Origin: Pseudomonas akapageensis
GTDB taxonomy: Bacteria; Pseudomonadota; Gammaproteobacteria; Pseudomonadales; Pseudomonadaceae
Direction: 5' to 3'
DNA length: 64,000 nucleotides
Assembly (NCBI RefSeq): GCF_011355085.1
Contig: NZ_VXCP01000026.1
Location: forward strand, 37,097-101,096
Shown here: one piece after another, positions 28,559 to 38,609 of the stretch
How the letters are laid out: every line of letters starts with the position of its first letter
Numbering within the stretch: the first letter of the stretch is position 1
Made by a program: the position numbers and the translations under genes
Notes under the pieces: model-generated
Database searches by the model: none
What the model was told of the DNA's origin: nothing
The model's input: only the letters and a program-made list of their open reading frames with translations

Positions 28559-28562
<4 letters not shown>
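27585..28562 (+). CDS. gnd: 6-phosphogluconate dehydrogenase, decarboxylating (short YqeC type)
   Basis: A 325-residue enzyme that oxidises and decarboxylates 6-phosphogluconate to ribulose 5-phosphate. The NAD(P)-binding GLGRMGGNIARRL lies at residues ~7-19, the GTSGGVWGLERGYCMM segment is the substrate region, and HAGPAGAGHFVKMIHNGIEYG holds the catalytic lysine. The length is that of the short single-repeat Gnd class, not the 470-residue form. GGAG stands 10 bases before the ATG. A much longer reading upstream is rejected. It overlaps zwf by four bases (ATGA). Confidence 0.95.
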
Positions 28563-30058
<1,496 letters not shown>

Positions 30059-30068
30059 CGGCACCCCT

Positions 30069-31886
30069 ATGGCCGCCTTGATCGAAGACTATGCACTGAT
30101 CGGCAATTGCCGCAGCGCAGCGCTGATCGACAAGTGCGGCTCTCTGGACTGGTTGTGCTTTCCGCGCTTCGACGCCCCGGCGTGCTTCGCCGCCTTGCTT
30201 GGCGATGCCGAGAACGGGCGCTGGCGAATCGGCCCCAGGGCAGCGCCATGCCGGGTGACTCGCCGCTACCGCGAAGGCACGTTGATTCTCGAAACCACCT
30301 TCGAGACGGACCGTGGCCGGGCTTTGTTGATCGACTGCATGCCCATGGCCGCTCACGACAGTGTGGTGCGCATCGTGGTCGGCCTTGACGGCGAAGTCGA
30401 GTTCGAGATGGATCTGGCCATACGCTTCGACTATGGCAACAACGTGCCATGGGTCGAGCAAGCCGAACCCCTGACCCTGACCGCTGTGGCCGGCCCGGAA
30501 ATGCTGGTGTTGCGCAGCGCCACGGAACTGCAAGGTTTGGACTACCACACGGGCAGTCGCTTTCACGTACGGCCCGGGCAGCGTCTGGCGTTCGCCTTGT
30601 CGTACCAGGCGTCCAACCTGCCGCTGCAGGCAGGCTTTGACGTTGAAGCAGCGCTGCTTGAAACAGAAACGTTCTGGCGAACATTCTCCGACCGTTGCCC
30701 GCCGGTCGGGAGGTGGAGCGAGGCGGTCAAACGCTCGCTGATTACCTTGAAGGCGATGACCTACGAGCCCACCGGCGGGATGGTCGCGGCGGTCACCACC
30801 TCGTTGCCCGAGCGCCTGGGCGGCGAGCGCAACTGGGACTATCGCTATTGCTGGCTGCGCGATGCGACCATGACCTTGCTGGCGTTCATGCACCTTGGTT
30901 ATTACGAAGAGGCCGGTGCCTGGCGCGCCTGGTTATTGCGCTCGGTGGCTGGCAACCCGGAGCAGATGCAGATCATGTATGGCCTGGGGGGTGAGCGGCG
31001 GTTGACCGAGTACAGCCTGCCCTGGCTCGCCGGTTATGAAGGATCGACGCCGGTGCGGGTTGGCAATGCCGCGGCGGTGCAGAGCCAGGTGGATATCTAT
31101 GGTGAGCTGGCCGATGCCCTGGCGCAGGCGGTCAAGGGCGGCCTGGCGCGTCATCCTCGCAGCTCGGCGATCGCCCGGGTCATCCTGGAATATCTCGAAA
31201 AAGTCTGGCACAAGCCCGACGAAGGCATCTGGGAGGTGCGCGGAGGACCGCAGCATTTCACCCATTCCAAGGTCATGGCCTGGGTGGCCTTCGATCGTGC
31301 GGCCCACCTTGCCGACACCACCGAACAAGGGCAAGCGCAGGCCCGACATTATCGGATGGTGGCTGACAGGATTCATCGTGAGGTCTGCCGGCGCGGTTTC
31401 GACAAGGCCCTGGGGTGCTTTGTGCAGGCCTATGGTTCACAGGAAATGGACGCCAGCCTGCTGCAGATGGCCCTGACCGGTTTCCTGCCGGCCGACGATC
31501 CGCGTTTTGTCGCAACGCTGGCGCAGATCGAAAAGCGTTTGCTGCGCGATGGCTTGCTGTTGCGCTATGACAGCGACACCGGTTGCGATGGGCTGACGCC
31601 CGGCGAAGGGACCTTCCTGGTGTGTTCGTTCTGGCTGGCCGATGTGTATGTATTGCTCGGTCGGCAAGGCGATGCCCAGGTGTTGTTCGAGCGCTTGTGC
31701 AGCCTGTGCAATGACGTTGGCCTGCTGGCCGAGCAATACGATCCGCGTTCAGGGCGCATGCTCGGCAATTTTCCCCAGGCGTTCAGCCATATCGGCATCA
31801 TCAATACCGCGCTGAACCTGCACCGCCTGCAGTGCCCGGTACGCGACCGGGCACAAAGCGGGAGGAAGCCTACAGCCAGTAGCTGA
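30069..31886 (+). CDS. Glycoside hydrolase family 15 protein (glucoamylase/trehalase-like)
   Basis: A 605-residue soluble protein. The N-terminal beta-sandwich begins IEDYALIGNCRSAALID and the (alpha/alpha)6 catalytic barrel is marked by GGERNWDYRYCWLRDATMTL and YGLGGERRLTEYSLPWLAGYEGSTPVRVGN, both signatures of GH15. Bacterial members without a signal peptide act on cytoplasmic alpha-glucans or trehalose. Co-transcription with gnd and zwf suggests the released glucose enters the pentose phosphate route. Its end overlaps the converging nhaB by 17 bases. Confidence 0.9.
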   Translation: MAALIEDYALIGNCRSAALIDKCGSLDWLCFPRFDAPACFAALLGDAENGRWRIGPRAAPCRVTRRYREGTLILETTFETDRGRALLIDCMPMAAHDSVVRIVVGLDGEVEFEMDLAIRFDYGNNVPWVEQAEPLTLTAVAGPEMLVLRSATELQGLDYHTGSRFHVRPGQRLAFALSYQASNLPLQAGFDVEAALLETETFWRTFSDRCPPVGRWSEAVKRSLITLKAMTYEPTGGMVAAVTTSLPERLGGERNWDYRYCWLRDATMTLLAFMHLGYYEEAGAWRAWLLRSVAGNPEQMQIMYGLGGERRLTEYSLPWLAGYEGSTPVRVGNAAAVQSQVDIYGELADALAQAVKGGLARHPRSSAIARVILEYLEKVWHKPDEGIWEVRGGPQHFTHSKVMAWVAFDRAAHLADTTEQGQAQARHYRMVADRIHREVCRRGFDKALGCFVQAYGSQEMDASLLQMALTGFLPADDPRFVATLAQIEKRLLRDGLLLRYDSDTGCDGLTPGEGTFLVCSFWLADVYVLLGRQGDAQVLFERLCSLCNDVGLLAEQYDPRSGRMLGNFPQAFSHIGIINTALNLHRLQCPVRDRAQSGRKPTASS

Positions 31887-33372
31887 CCGCGTACCAGCCC
31901 AGCCCGCCCATGACGATGGTGTAGGGCAGGGCCATCCACACCATGCGGCCATAGGACAGGCGCACCAGCGGTGCGATGGACGAAGTCAGCAGGAACAGGA
32001 AGGCGGCCTGTCCATTGGGTGTAGCCACGCTTGGCAGGTTGGTGCCGGTATTGACGGCAATGGCCAGGGCTTCGAAGTGCTCGCGGGTCATGTGGCCATC
32101 AAGGAAGGCCTGCTTGATTTCGGTGATGTAGATGGTGGCGACGAAAACGTTGTCGCTGATGGCCGAGAGCAAACCATTGGCGATGAACAGCATGCCCGGC
32201 TGTTGCTCCACCGGCAGGGCCAGTACGGCCTGAATCAGCGGGGTGAACAGCTGCTGGTCGTGAATGACGGCAACCACGGCGAAGAACACCACCAGCAAGG
32301 CGGTGAAGGGCATGGCGTCCTGGAAGGCGCGGCCGATTCGATGCTCTTCGGTGATGCCGGTGAAGGCGGTGATCAGCACGATCACCAGCAGGCCGATCAG
32401 GCCGACTTCGGCAACATGAAAGGCCAGGCCGACGATCAGAGTCAGCGCAGCCAGCCCCTGCACCAGCAGGGCGGCGCGCTGTTGCGGGGTGCGCTCGGCG
32501 TTGTCTTCGGCAGCGTAGGCAGCCAGCACCTGGCGCACATTATCCGGCAGCAGGGTGCCATAACCGAACCAGCGCAGTTTCTCCAGCAGGACACAGGTCA
32601 CCAGACCGGCCACCAGCACTGGCAGGGAGACCGGGGCGATCTTGCTGAAGAACTCGCCGAAGTGCCAGCCCATCTCATGGCCGATCAACAGGTTCTGCGG
32701 CTCGCCGACCAGGGTGCAGACGCCGCCCAGCGCTGTGCCCACGGCGCCATGCATCAACAGGCTGCGCAGGAAGGAGCGGAACTGCAGCAGGTCATCACGG
32801 TGCAAGGTGGCGATGCTGCCATCGTCGTCGAAGCTCGACTCTTCCCGAGGATTGCTGCCGGAGGCGACGCGGTGATAGACCGAATAGAAACCCACGGCGG
32901 CGCTGATGATCACGGCGGTCACGGTCAGGGCATCGAGGAAGGCCGACAGAAACGCCGAGAGAAAGCAGAACAATAGCGCCAGCAAGCTCTTGGAGCGGAC
33001 ACCCAGCAGCAGGCGCGAAAACAGGAACAGCAGAAGGTCCTTCATGAAGTAGATGCCGGCGACCATGAACATCAACAACAGGATCACTGGGAAGTTGTGC
33101 TGCAACTCTTCATACAAGGCCTGGGGTGTCGTCATCTTCAACAGCAGCGCTTCGACCATCAGCAGTCCACCCGGCATCAGCGGGTAGCATTTGAGCGCCA
33201 TGCCCAGGGTGAAAATGAATTCGGCCACCAACAGCCAGCCTGCTGCCACGGGGCCAGCGGTCCACAACAACAGCGGGTTGACGATCAGGAACAGCAGGAT
33301 GGTCGCTTTGTACCAGCGCGGAGAGTGCCCAAGAAAGTTTCGAGTAAAGGCCTGGGCCAAGGAGCCGGACAT
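31870..33372 (-). CDS. nhaB: Na+/H+ antiporter NhaB
   Basis: A 500-residue inner-membrane antiporter that expels Na+ in exchange for protons. About 11-12 hydrophobic helices run through the sequence; the start MSGSLAQAFTRNFLGHSPRWYK, the FLSAFLDALTVTAVII segment and GALGGVCTLVGEPQN-like GTALGGVCTLVGEPQNLLIG match NhaB. The length fits the family. AAGGA stands nine or so bases before the ATG. It is divergent from the crotonase gene. Confidence 0.95.
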   Translation of the reverse strand: MSGSLAQAFTRNFLGHSPRWYKATILLFLIVNPLLLWTAGPVAAGWLLVAEFIFTLGMALKCYPLMPGGLLMVEALLLKMTTPQALYEELQHNFPVILLLMFMVAGIYFMKDLLLFLFSRLLLGVRSKSLLALLFCFLSAFLSAFLDALTVTAVIISAAVGFYSVYHRVASGSNPREESSFDDDGSIATLHRDDLLQFRSFLRSLLMHGAVGTALGGVCTLVGEPQNLLIGHEMGWHFGEFFSKIAPVSLPVLVAGLVTCVLLEKLRWFGYGTLLPDNVRQVLAAYAAEDNAERTPQQRAALLVQGLAALTLIVGLAFHVAEVGLIGLLVIVLITAFTGITEEHRIGRAFQDAMPFTALLVVFFAVVAVIHDQQLFTPLIQAVLALPVEQQPGMLFIANGLLSAISDNVFVATIYITEIKQAFLDGHMTREHFEALAIAVNTGTNLPSVATPNGQAAFLFLLTSSIAPLVRLSYGRMVWMALPYTIVMGGLGWYAVSYWL

Positions 33373-33448
33373 TGAAGATGTATCCTTATAGTTCAACAGG
33401 GCGCGCAACTTGCCCTATATGCTAGCGAAGTTCAAGCGGTCCCGGTTT

Positions 33449-33463
33449 TGGCACAAGTGCTGC
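33449..33463 (+). promoter_or_regulatory. Possible sigma-54 promoter upstream of the crotonase gene
   Basis: TGGCAC-N5-CTGC has the GG-N10-GC spacing of -24/-12 promoters, with one mismatch to the usual TTGC. It ends about 68 bases before the GTG start and is followed by a GCTGCC/GGCAGC inverted repeat. Confidence 0.35.
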
Positions 33464-33530
33464 CTGCCATCGCGGGCAGCCTTGATATAGTCCTTCGGTT
33501 ATTTGACGCAACCACTTCGAGGATTGAATC

Positions 33531-34343
33531 GTGGCCGATTACCAGGCGTTTAAAGTAGAACTTGCGGACAACATCGCCCATGTCCAGATCAACCGTCCGG
33601 AGAAGATCAACGCCATGAATGCGGCGTTCTGGAGCGAGATTGTCGAGATTTTCCAGTGGATCGAAGACACCGACGCGGTGCGGGTCGTGGTGCTCAGCGG
33701 GGCGGGCAAGCATTTCTCTTCGGGTATCGACCTGATGCTGCTGGCCTCGGTGGCCAACGAGATGGGCAAGGACGTTGGCCGCAACGCGCGCCTGCTGCGG
33801 CGCAAGATTCTCAAGATGCAGGCCTCGTTCAATGCCGTCGACCAGTGCAGCAAACCGGTACTGGCCGCCATCCAGGGCTACTGCCTGGGCGGTGCCATTG
33901 ATCTGATCGCCGCGTGTGACATGCGCTACGCCGCCGAAGACGCGCAGTTCTCGATCAAGGAAATCGACATGGGCATGGCCGCCGATGTCGGCACCCTGCA
34001 ACGCTTGCCACGGATTATCGGCGACGGCATGCTGCGTGAACTGGCCTATACCGGACGTACCGTCGATGCCAATGAGGCGCGCAGCATCGGCCTGGTCAAC
34101 CGCACCTGGCCCGATACTGCCAGCCTGCTCGACGGAGTCTTTGCCATTGCCCGTGAAATTGCAGGAAAATCACCTATCGCCGTCGCCGGCACCAAGGAGA
34201 TGATCACCTATATGCGCGATCATCGAATCGACGACGGCCTGGAGTACATTGCTACCTGGAACGCCGCCATGCTGCAGTCGACTGACCTGCGCGTGGCCAT
34301 GGCGGCCAGCATGAGCAAACAGAAACCGGAATTCGCCGACTGA
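33531..34343 (+). CDS. Enoyl-CoA hydratase/isomerase family protein (crotonase; dienoyl-CoA isomerase-like)
   Basis: A 270-residue crotonase-fold enzyme. The oxyanion-hole segments are SGAGKHFSSGIDLML (about residue 62) and IQGYCLGGAIDLIAACD (about 117). The acidic residues in KEIDMGMAADVGTLQRLPRI resemble those of delta3,5-delta2,4-dienoyl-CoA isomerase, which shifts double bonds in unsaturated fatty acyl-CoA. The start is GTG with GAGGA before it. A possible sigma-54 promoter lies upstream. nudC follows after a 39-base gap. Confidence 0.88.
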   Translation: MADYQAFKVELADNIAHVQINRPEKINAMNAAFWSEIVEIFQWIEDTDAVRVVVLSGAGKHFSSGIDLMLLASVANEMGKDVGRNARLLRRKILKMQASFNAVDQCSKPVLAAIQGYCLGGAIDLIAACDMRYAAEDAQFSIKEIDMGMAADVGTLQRLPRIIGDGMLRELAYTGRTVDANEARSIGLVNRTWPDTASLLDGVFAIAREIAGKSPIAVAGTKEMITYMRDHRIDDGLEYIATWNAAMLQSTDLRVAMAASMSKQKPEFAD

Positions 34344-34382
34344 CGGGGCGGCGATCGTGGCGTGCAACCAAGGAGCCTGAAC

Positions 34383-35213
34383 ATGTCTGTGCGTTGGACA
34401 ACCGCAGTACTGGATACGAGCATCAGCGGTGGTTGGGCGGTTGCCCGCAGCAATCAGGGTTTTCTCCTTGACGGCAACGGCGTGCTGTTCTCGCGTGAAT
34501 GGCTCAAGCGTCAGGACCTGGACGTGCTCTGCGAGCATGGCATTGGCCATTTCGATGGCGAGCCGGTCTACCTGCTGGAACTGAGAAGCCCGCAGGACGT
34601 GCCGGGTTGCACCTGGCAGGGCCTGCGCCAGTTCATGCTGCAAGGGGATTTCGACATCTTCAAGCTCCTGGGGTATGCCGCGCAGATCGGCACCTGGGCC
34701 CGCGAGCACCGCTTTTGCGGCAGCTGTGGTGCGGCCATGACCCAGATCCCCCGTGAGCGCGCCATGTTTTGCGCGCCTTGCGACCTGCGTTGCTACCCAC
34801 GCATCGCGCCGAGCATGATCGTGCTGATCACCCGTGGCGACGAGATCCTGCTGGCGCGTTCGCCGCGCTTCGTCGCCGGGGTCTACAGCACCCTGGCCGG
34901 CTTCGCCGAGCCCGGCGAGTCGGCCGAGGATTGCCTGATTCGCGAGGTGCGTGAAGAAGTGCAGGTCGAGGTGCGCAATATCCAGTACGTGGGCAGCCAG
35001 TGCTGGCCATTTCCGCACTCGATGATGCTGGGCTTCCATGCCGAATACGCCGGCGGCGAGATCGTCTGTCAGGAAGACGAGATCGAGGATGCCCAGTGGT
35101 TCCGCATCGATGCGCTACCGCCATTGCCGGCAGGGCGCTCGATTGCCCGCTACCTGATCGACCTGTACGTGGCGCGCCGCCTAGGCCTGGCCGAACCAGT
35201 GCTGCCAGGCTAG
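34383..35213 (+). CDS. nudC: NAD+ diphosphatase NudC
   Basis: A 276-residue Nudix hydrolase that cleaves NADH and removes the NAD cap from RNA. A zinc ribbon (CGSCGAAM...CAPCDLRCYPR) precedes the Nudix box GFAEPGESAEDCLIREVREEV, and the NudC-specific SQxWPFPxS motif appears as SQCWPFPHS. AAGGAG lies close to the ATG. The 3' end overlaps the converging TSUP gene by 33 bases. Confidence 0.94.
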   Translation: MSVRWTTAVLDTSISGGWAVARSNQGFLLDGNGVLFSREWLKRQDLDVLCEHGIGHFDGEPVYLLELRSPQDVPGCTWQGLRQFMLQGDFDIFKLLGYAAQIGTWAREHRFCGSCGAAMTQIPRERAMFCAPCDLRCYPRIAPSMIVLITRGDEILLARSPRFVAGVYSTLAGFAEPGESAEDCLIREVREEVQVEVRNIQYVGSQCWPFPHSMMLGFHAEYAGGEIVCQEDEIEDAQWFRIDALPPLPAGRSIARYLIDLYVARRLGLAEPVLPG

Positions 35214-35960
35214 GCGCACGGTCAACCCGAGCACCACGGTGATGAACACCGGGCGGATGAACTTGGCACCGCCGCTGATGGCGGTGCGGGCGCCGAAGAA
35301 GGCGCCGACCATCAGGGCCGAACCCATGCTCAGGCCAATCAGCCAGTCGACCTGGCCGGAGAGGATGAACACGGTCAGGGCCGCCGCATTGCTGACGAAG
35401 TTCATGCTGCGCGCCACGCCACTGGCACGGACCAGGTCGATGGGGTAGAGCAGCAGGCTGCTGACCGTCCAGAATGCGCCGGTGCCGGGGCCGGCCACGC
35501 CATCATAGAAACCCAGGCCGAAGCCCTGGGGGAATTGCCACTTTTTCTTGATCGGTGCGTCCGCATCCAGCGGTGCTTTCGGCGTGCCGCCGAACAGCAG
35601 GTAGACACCGCAGGCGAAGACGATGATCGGCAACATCTTGTTCAGCCATTCGGCGGGCAGGTAATGGGCCGTGACCGCGCCGATCGCCGAGCCCACCAGG
35701 GTGCCGACCAGGGCATGGCGCCACTGTTCGGGGTGGAACAGCTTGCGCTTGTAGAAGGTGAAACTGGCGGTGGCCGAGCCGAAGGTCGAGCTGAGCTTGT
35801 TGGTGCCCAGCACCAGATGCGGGGGCAGGCCGGCGGTGAGCAGTGCGGGTGTGGTGAGCAGGCCACCTCCACCGGCAATGGCATCGATGAAACCGGCGAC
35901 AAAGGCTACGGCGGCGAGAATGGCGAGGGTGGTCAGGTCGACGCTGAGTTCGAAGGGCAT
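35181..35960 (-). CDS. TSUP-family (TauE/SafE, DUF81) membrane permease
   Basis: A 259-residue inner-membrane protein with seven to eight hydrophobic helices. FVAGFIDAIAGGGGLLTTPALL and LGTNKLSSTFGSATASFTFYK are the paired TSUP signatures, and GFYDGVAGPGTGAFW begins the second repeat. Family members export sulfite, sulfoacetate or related organosulfur anions, but the substrate here is unknown. The start chosen (MPFELSVDLTTLAIL) has only a weak ribosome site; the upstream extension is basic and unlikely. Its 3' end runs 33 bases into nudC. Confidence 0.88.
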   Translation of the reverse strand: MPFELSVDLTTLAILAAVAFVAGFIDAIAGGGGLLTTPALLTAGLPPHLVLGTNKLSSTFGSATASFTFYKRKLFHPEQWRHALVGTLVGSAIGAVTAHYLPAEWLNKMLPIIVFACGVYLLFGGTPKAPLDADAPIKKKWQFPQGFGLGFYDGVAGPGTGAFWTVSSLLLYPIDLVRASGVARSMNFVSNAAALTVFILSGQVDWLIGLSMGSALMVGAFFGARTAISGGAKFIRPVFITVVLGLTVRLAWQHWFGQA

Positions 35961-36023
35961 GGGGGAATGGCTGCGCGTAAAGCGGCGTATTGTAGCCGGA
36001 AAAGCGCGGGCGCTGCGCGCCCG

Positions 36024-36051
36024 AATTGCTGGCAAGCCAGCTCCCACAGAG
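36024..36051. repeat. Single REP unit, GGCAAGCCAGCTCCCACAG type
   Basis: TTGCTGGCAAGCCAGCTCCCACAG carries the GCTGGC/GCCAGC hairpin followed by the conserved CTCCCACAG tail of the widespread Pseudomonas REP class. A related pair stands at 52.8 kb. Confidence 0.75.
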
Positions 36052-36066
36052 ATTTATACCTCGTTA

Positions 36067-36179
36067 CCTCGTTCCCACGCTCTGCGTGGGAATGCCGTGC
36101 CAGACGCTCCGCGTCGACGTGCACGTACGCTTTGCGGCGCGTCTCAGGATGCATTCCCACGCAGAGCGTGGGAACGAGG
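36067..36179. repeat. REPIN-like element, two GTTCCCACGC hairpins in opposition
   Basis: Outer hairpins CCTCGTTCCCACGC-tct-GCGTGGGAATGC and its inverted partner (GCATTCCCACGC-aga-GCGTGGGAACGAGG) flank a centre with GACGCTCCGCGTCGACG. It is nearly the same as the element at 59.0 kb and contains the single unit seen after clpA. Confidence 0.88.
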
Positions 36180-36192
36180 GGTGTGCGGCGGC

Positions 36193-36960
36193 TTAGGACA
36201 GGAACCCACCATCCACATTCAACGAAACACCCGTCGTGTAGCTCGAAGCCTCACTGGCCAGGTACAAGACAGCCCCCGCCATCTCGCTCGGCGCCGCCAC
36301 GCGTTTCAAAGGAATATGCTGCAACGCGCTATTGAGGATTGCATCATTCTTCACCAGCGCCGAAGCGAACTTGGTGTCGGTCAGACCCGGCAACAGCGCG
36401 TTGCAGCGAATGCCGAACTGCGCGCACTCCTTGGCAAACACCTTGGTCATGTTGATCACCGCGGCCTTGGTCACCGAATAGATGCCCTGGAATTCGCCCG
36501 GCGAAACACCGTTGATCGAGGCCACGTTGATGATGCTGCCGCCGCCGTGTTCGCGCATCAGCTTGCCGGCTTCGATCGACATGAAGAAGTAGCCGCGGAT
36601 GTTGACGTCGACGGTCTTCTGGAAGGCGCCCAGGTCAGTGTCCAGCACATTGCAGAATTGCGGGTTGGTGGCCGCGTTGTTGACCAGGATATCCAGCCGC
36701 CCGAACTGCTCGCGAATGCCGGCGAAGACCTCGCGGATCTGCTCCATCTCGCCAATGTGGCAGGCAATCGCGGTGGCCTTGCCGCCGGCGGCGATGATGG
36801 CGTCGGCCACATGCTGGCAGCCTTCGATCTTGCGGCTCGAGACGATCACGTGCGCGCCTTGCTGGGCCAGCAATTTGGCGATGGCTTCACCGATACCACG
36901 GCTGGCGCCGGAGACGAATGCGATCTTGCCATCGAGGTCGAACAACTGAGTCTTGGACAT
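36193..36960 (-). CDS. Short-chain dehydrogenase/reductase (SDR)
   Basis: A 255-residue classical SDR. It shows the cofactor motif SGASRGIGEAIAKLL (TGxxxGxG type), the NNAA motif (LVNNAATNP), and the catalytic set S in VASINGVS with YSVTK. It ends with NVDGGFLS, typical of FabG-like oxidoreductases. AAGGAAACACC precedes the ATG. It is 24 bases downstream of the kinase-like gene, forming a two-gene operon thought to act on hydroxyacyl or acyl-CoA intermediates (inference). Confidence 0.92.
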   Translation of the reverse strand: MSKTQLFDLDGKIAFVSGASRGIGEAIAKLLAQQGAHVIVSSRKIEGCQHVADAIIAAGGKATAIACHIGEMEQIREVFAGIREQFGRLDILVNNAATNPQFCNVLDTDLGAFQKTVDVNIRGYFFMSIEAGKLMREHGGGSIINVASINGVSPGEFQGIYSVTKAAVINMTKVFAKECAQFGIRCNALLPGLTDTKFASALVKNDAILNSALQHIPLKRVAAPSEMAGAVLYLASEASSYTTGVSLNVDGGFLS

Positions 36961-36984
36961 GGTGTTTCCTTGTTGTAATGGCTG

Positions 36985-38052
36985 TCAGAGGCTGGATTTG
37001 TTGATGACTTGCAAGCTCATGTGTTCGAGCAGCTTGTTCATCCCGATGAATTGCGCGAAGCGTTTGTCCTGGGTCTGGCCGTGGTAGTAACGGTAGTAGA
37101 TCTGCTGCACGATCCCGGCCAGGCGGAACAGGCCATAGGTGTAGTAGAAGTCGTAGTTGTCGATCGCGATCCCTGAGCGTTCGGCGTAATAGTCGACGAA
37201 CTGGCGGCGGGTCAGCATGCCGGGCGCGTGGCTGGGTTGGCGGCGCATCAGTTGCACCGGCGCCGGATCACCGGCTTCGATCCAGTAGGCCAGGGTGTTG
37301 CCCAGGTCCATCAGCGGGTCGCCGATGGTGGTCAGTTCCCAGTCGAGCACGCCAATGATCTGCATGGGGTTGGCCGGATCGAGGATCACGTTGTCGAAGC
37401 GGTAATCGTTGTGGACGATGCTCGGCTGAGGGTGGTCGGCGGGCATCTTGTCCCTGAGCCAGGCCTTGACCGCTTCCCAGCTCGGCGCGTCCGGGGTCAG
37501 CGCCTTGTCATAGCGGTCGCTCCAACCATTGATCTGGCGTTGTACGTAGCCTTCGGGCTTGCCCAGGTCGGCCAGGCCGCAGGCCTTGTAGTCGACCTGG
37601 TGCAGCTCGACCAGTTTGTCGATGAAGCTCTTGCACAGGGTTTCGGTCCTGGCCGCGTCAAAGCCGAGTTCGGGCGGCAGGTCCGAGCGCAGGATGATGC
37701 CCTTGACCCGCTCCATGACATAGAACTCGGCACCGATCACCGATTCGTTGGTGCAATGCACGTAGGCCTTGGGGCAGTAGGGGAAGCCGCTGTTGAGCTG
37801 GTTGAGAATACGGTATTCGCGGCCCATGTCATGGGCAGACTTGGCCTTGTGGCCGAAGGGCGGCCGGCGCAGTACGAATTCCTGCTCCGGGTATTCCAGC
37901 AGGTAGGTCAGGTTCGAGGCACCACCGGGAAACTGGCTGATCACAGGCTCGCCTGCAAGCCCCGGAATATGAGCCTTGAGGTAAGGATCGATCAGGCTGG
38001 CATCGAGTTCTTCGCCTGAGCGAATGCGGGTGGACTGGTCAGTAAGCGACAT
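36985..38052 (-). CDS. Phosphotransferase family protein (APH fold, ACAD10/LvaA-like)
   Basis: A 355-residue kinase of the aminoglycoside-phosphotransferase fold. The sequence has a P-loop-like QFPGGASNLTYLLEY, the ATP-binding FVLRRPP, and the catalytic HNDYRFDNVI and GVLDWELTTIGDPLMDLG. This subgroup includes the kinase domain of ACAD10/11 and bacterial LvaA, which phosphorylate 4-hydroxyacyl-CoA so that it can be dehydrated; by homology, not evidence, that is the likely job. AAGGGA precedes the ATG. It begins its own unit after the SCP2 terminator. Confidence 0.88.
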   Translation of the reverse strand: MSLTDQSTRIRSGEELDASLIDPYLKAHIPGLAGEPVISQFPGGASNLTYLLEYPEQEFVLRRPPFGHKAKSAHDMGREYRILNQLNSGFPYCPKAYVHCTNESVIGAEFYVMERVKGIILRSDLPPELGFDAARTETLCKSFIDKLVELHQVDYKACGLADLGKPEGYVQRQINGWSDRYDKALTPDAPSWEAVKAWLRDKMPADHPQPSIVHNDYRFDNVILDPANPMQIIGVLDWELTTIGDPLMDLGNTLAYWIEAGDPAPVQLMRRQPSHAPGMLTRRQFVDYYAERSGIAIDNYDFYYTYGLFRLAGIVQQIYYRYYHGQTQDKRFAQFIGMNKLLEHMSLQVINKSSL

Positions 38053-38183
38053 GCTTATCCCTTATAATTGAGGCCAGAGATTATTGGCTAATCTAATTCG
38101 CAGGGCCTGTGCTCACAAGCACCGAACGGCCTTATTGGCGAGGGTGTTGCTGGTCAATCAGTGCTCTTGATAGAGCGTCAGGC

Positions 38184-38222
38184 GAAAAAAAACCGAAGCA
38201 GGCAAGGCTTCGGTTTTTTTCG
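38184..38222. terminator. Rho-independent terminator after the SCP2 gene
   Basis: The stem AAACCGAAGC-aggca-AGGCTTCGGTTT has an A-run on its left and T-run on its right. It ends the minus-strand histidine phosphatase-SCP2 transcript and separates it from the kinase-SDR unit. Confidence 0.85.
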
Positions 38223-38237
38223 ATCCGGCGTTACAGC

Positions 38238-38552
38238 TCAGGACGGGAACAGTTCGCTCAGCTTCATCGCCAGCATCATGTCGCCTTCGGCGCGCAGCTT
38301 GCCGCCCATGAAAGCCTGCATGCCGTCGGTTTCGCCGCTGACGATGCCTTCCAGGGTTTCGCCGTCCATCACCAGGGTCACCTGAGCGTCAGGGTTTTCG
38401 CCTTCCTGCAGTTCGCAAGTGCTGTTCTTGACGATCAGCGAGAAGTTTTTGGTATCGTCGATGCGAAAGCCGAACACCAGGTCCAGGCCTGCAGCAGCGG
38501 CTGGGTTGAACTTGGCTTTCATTGCTTGAACGGCGTCAGCTACAGAGGTCAT
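38238..38552 (-). CDS. SCP2 sterol/lipid-transfer domain protein
   Basis: A 104-residue stand-alone SCP2 domain, a soluble hydrophobic-ligand carrier. VFGFRIDD, NFSLIVKNSTCELQEGE, VTLVMDGETLEGIVSGETDGMQAFMGGKLRAEGDMMLAMKLSELF is the full family pattern. AAGGATCGAACC precedes the ATG. It is the second gene after the histidine phosphatase (57-base gap), and the neighbouring SDR and kinase point to lipid or acyl-CoA handling. Confidence 0.93.
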   Translation of the reverse strand: MTSVADAVQAMKAKFNPAAAAGLDLVFGFRIDDTKNFSLIVKNSTCELQEGENPDAQVTLVMDGETLEGIVSGETDGMQAFMGGKLRAEGDMMLAMKLSELFPS

Positions 38553-38609
38553 GGTTCGATCCTTATTGAGTGGTTCCAGCGACCGTTGAAAGTCGCGATT
38601 AGCCGGTAC

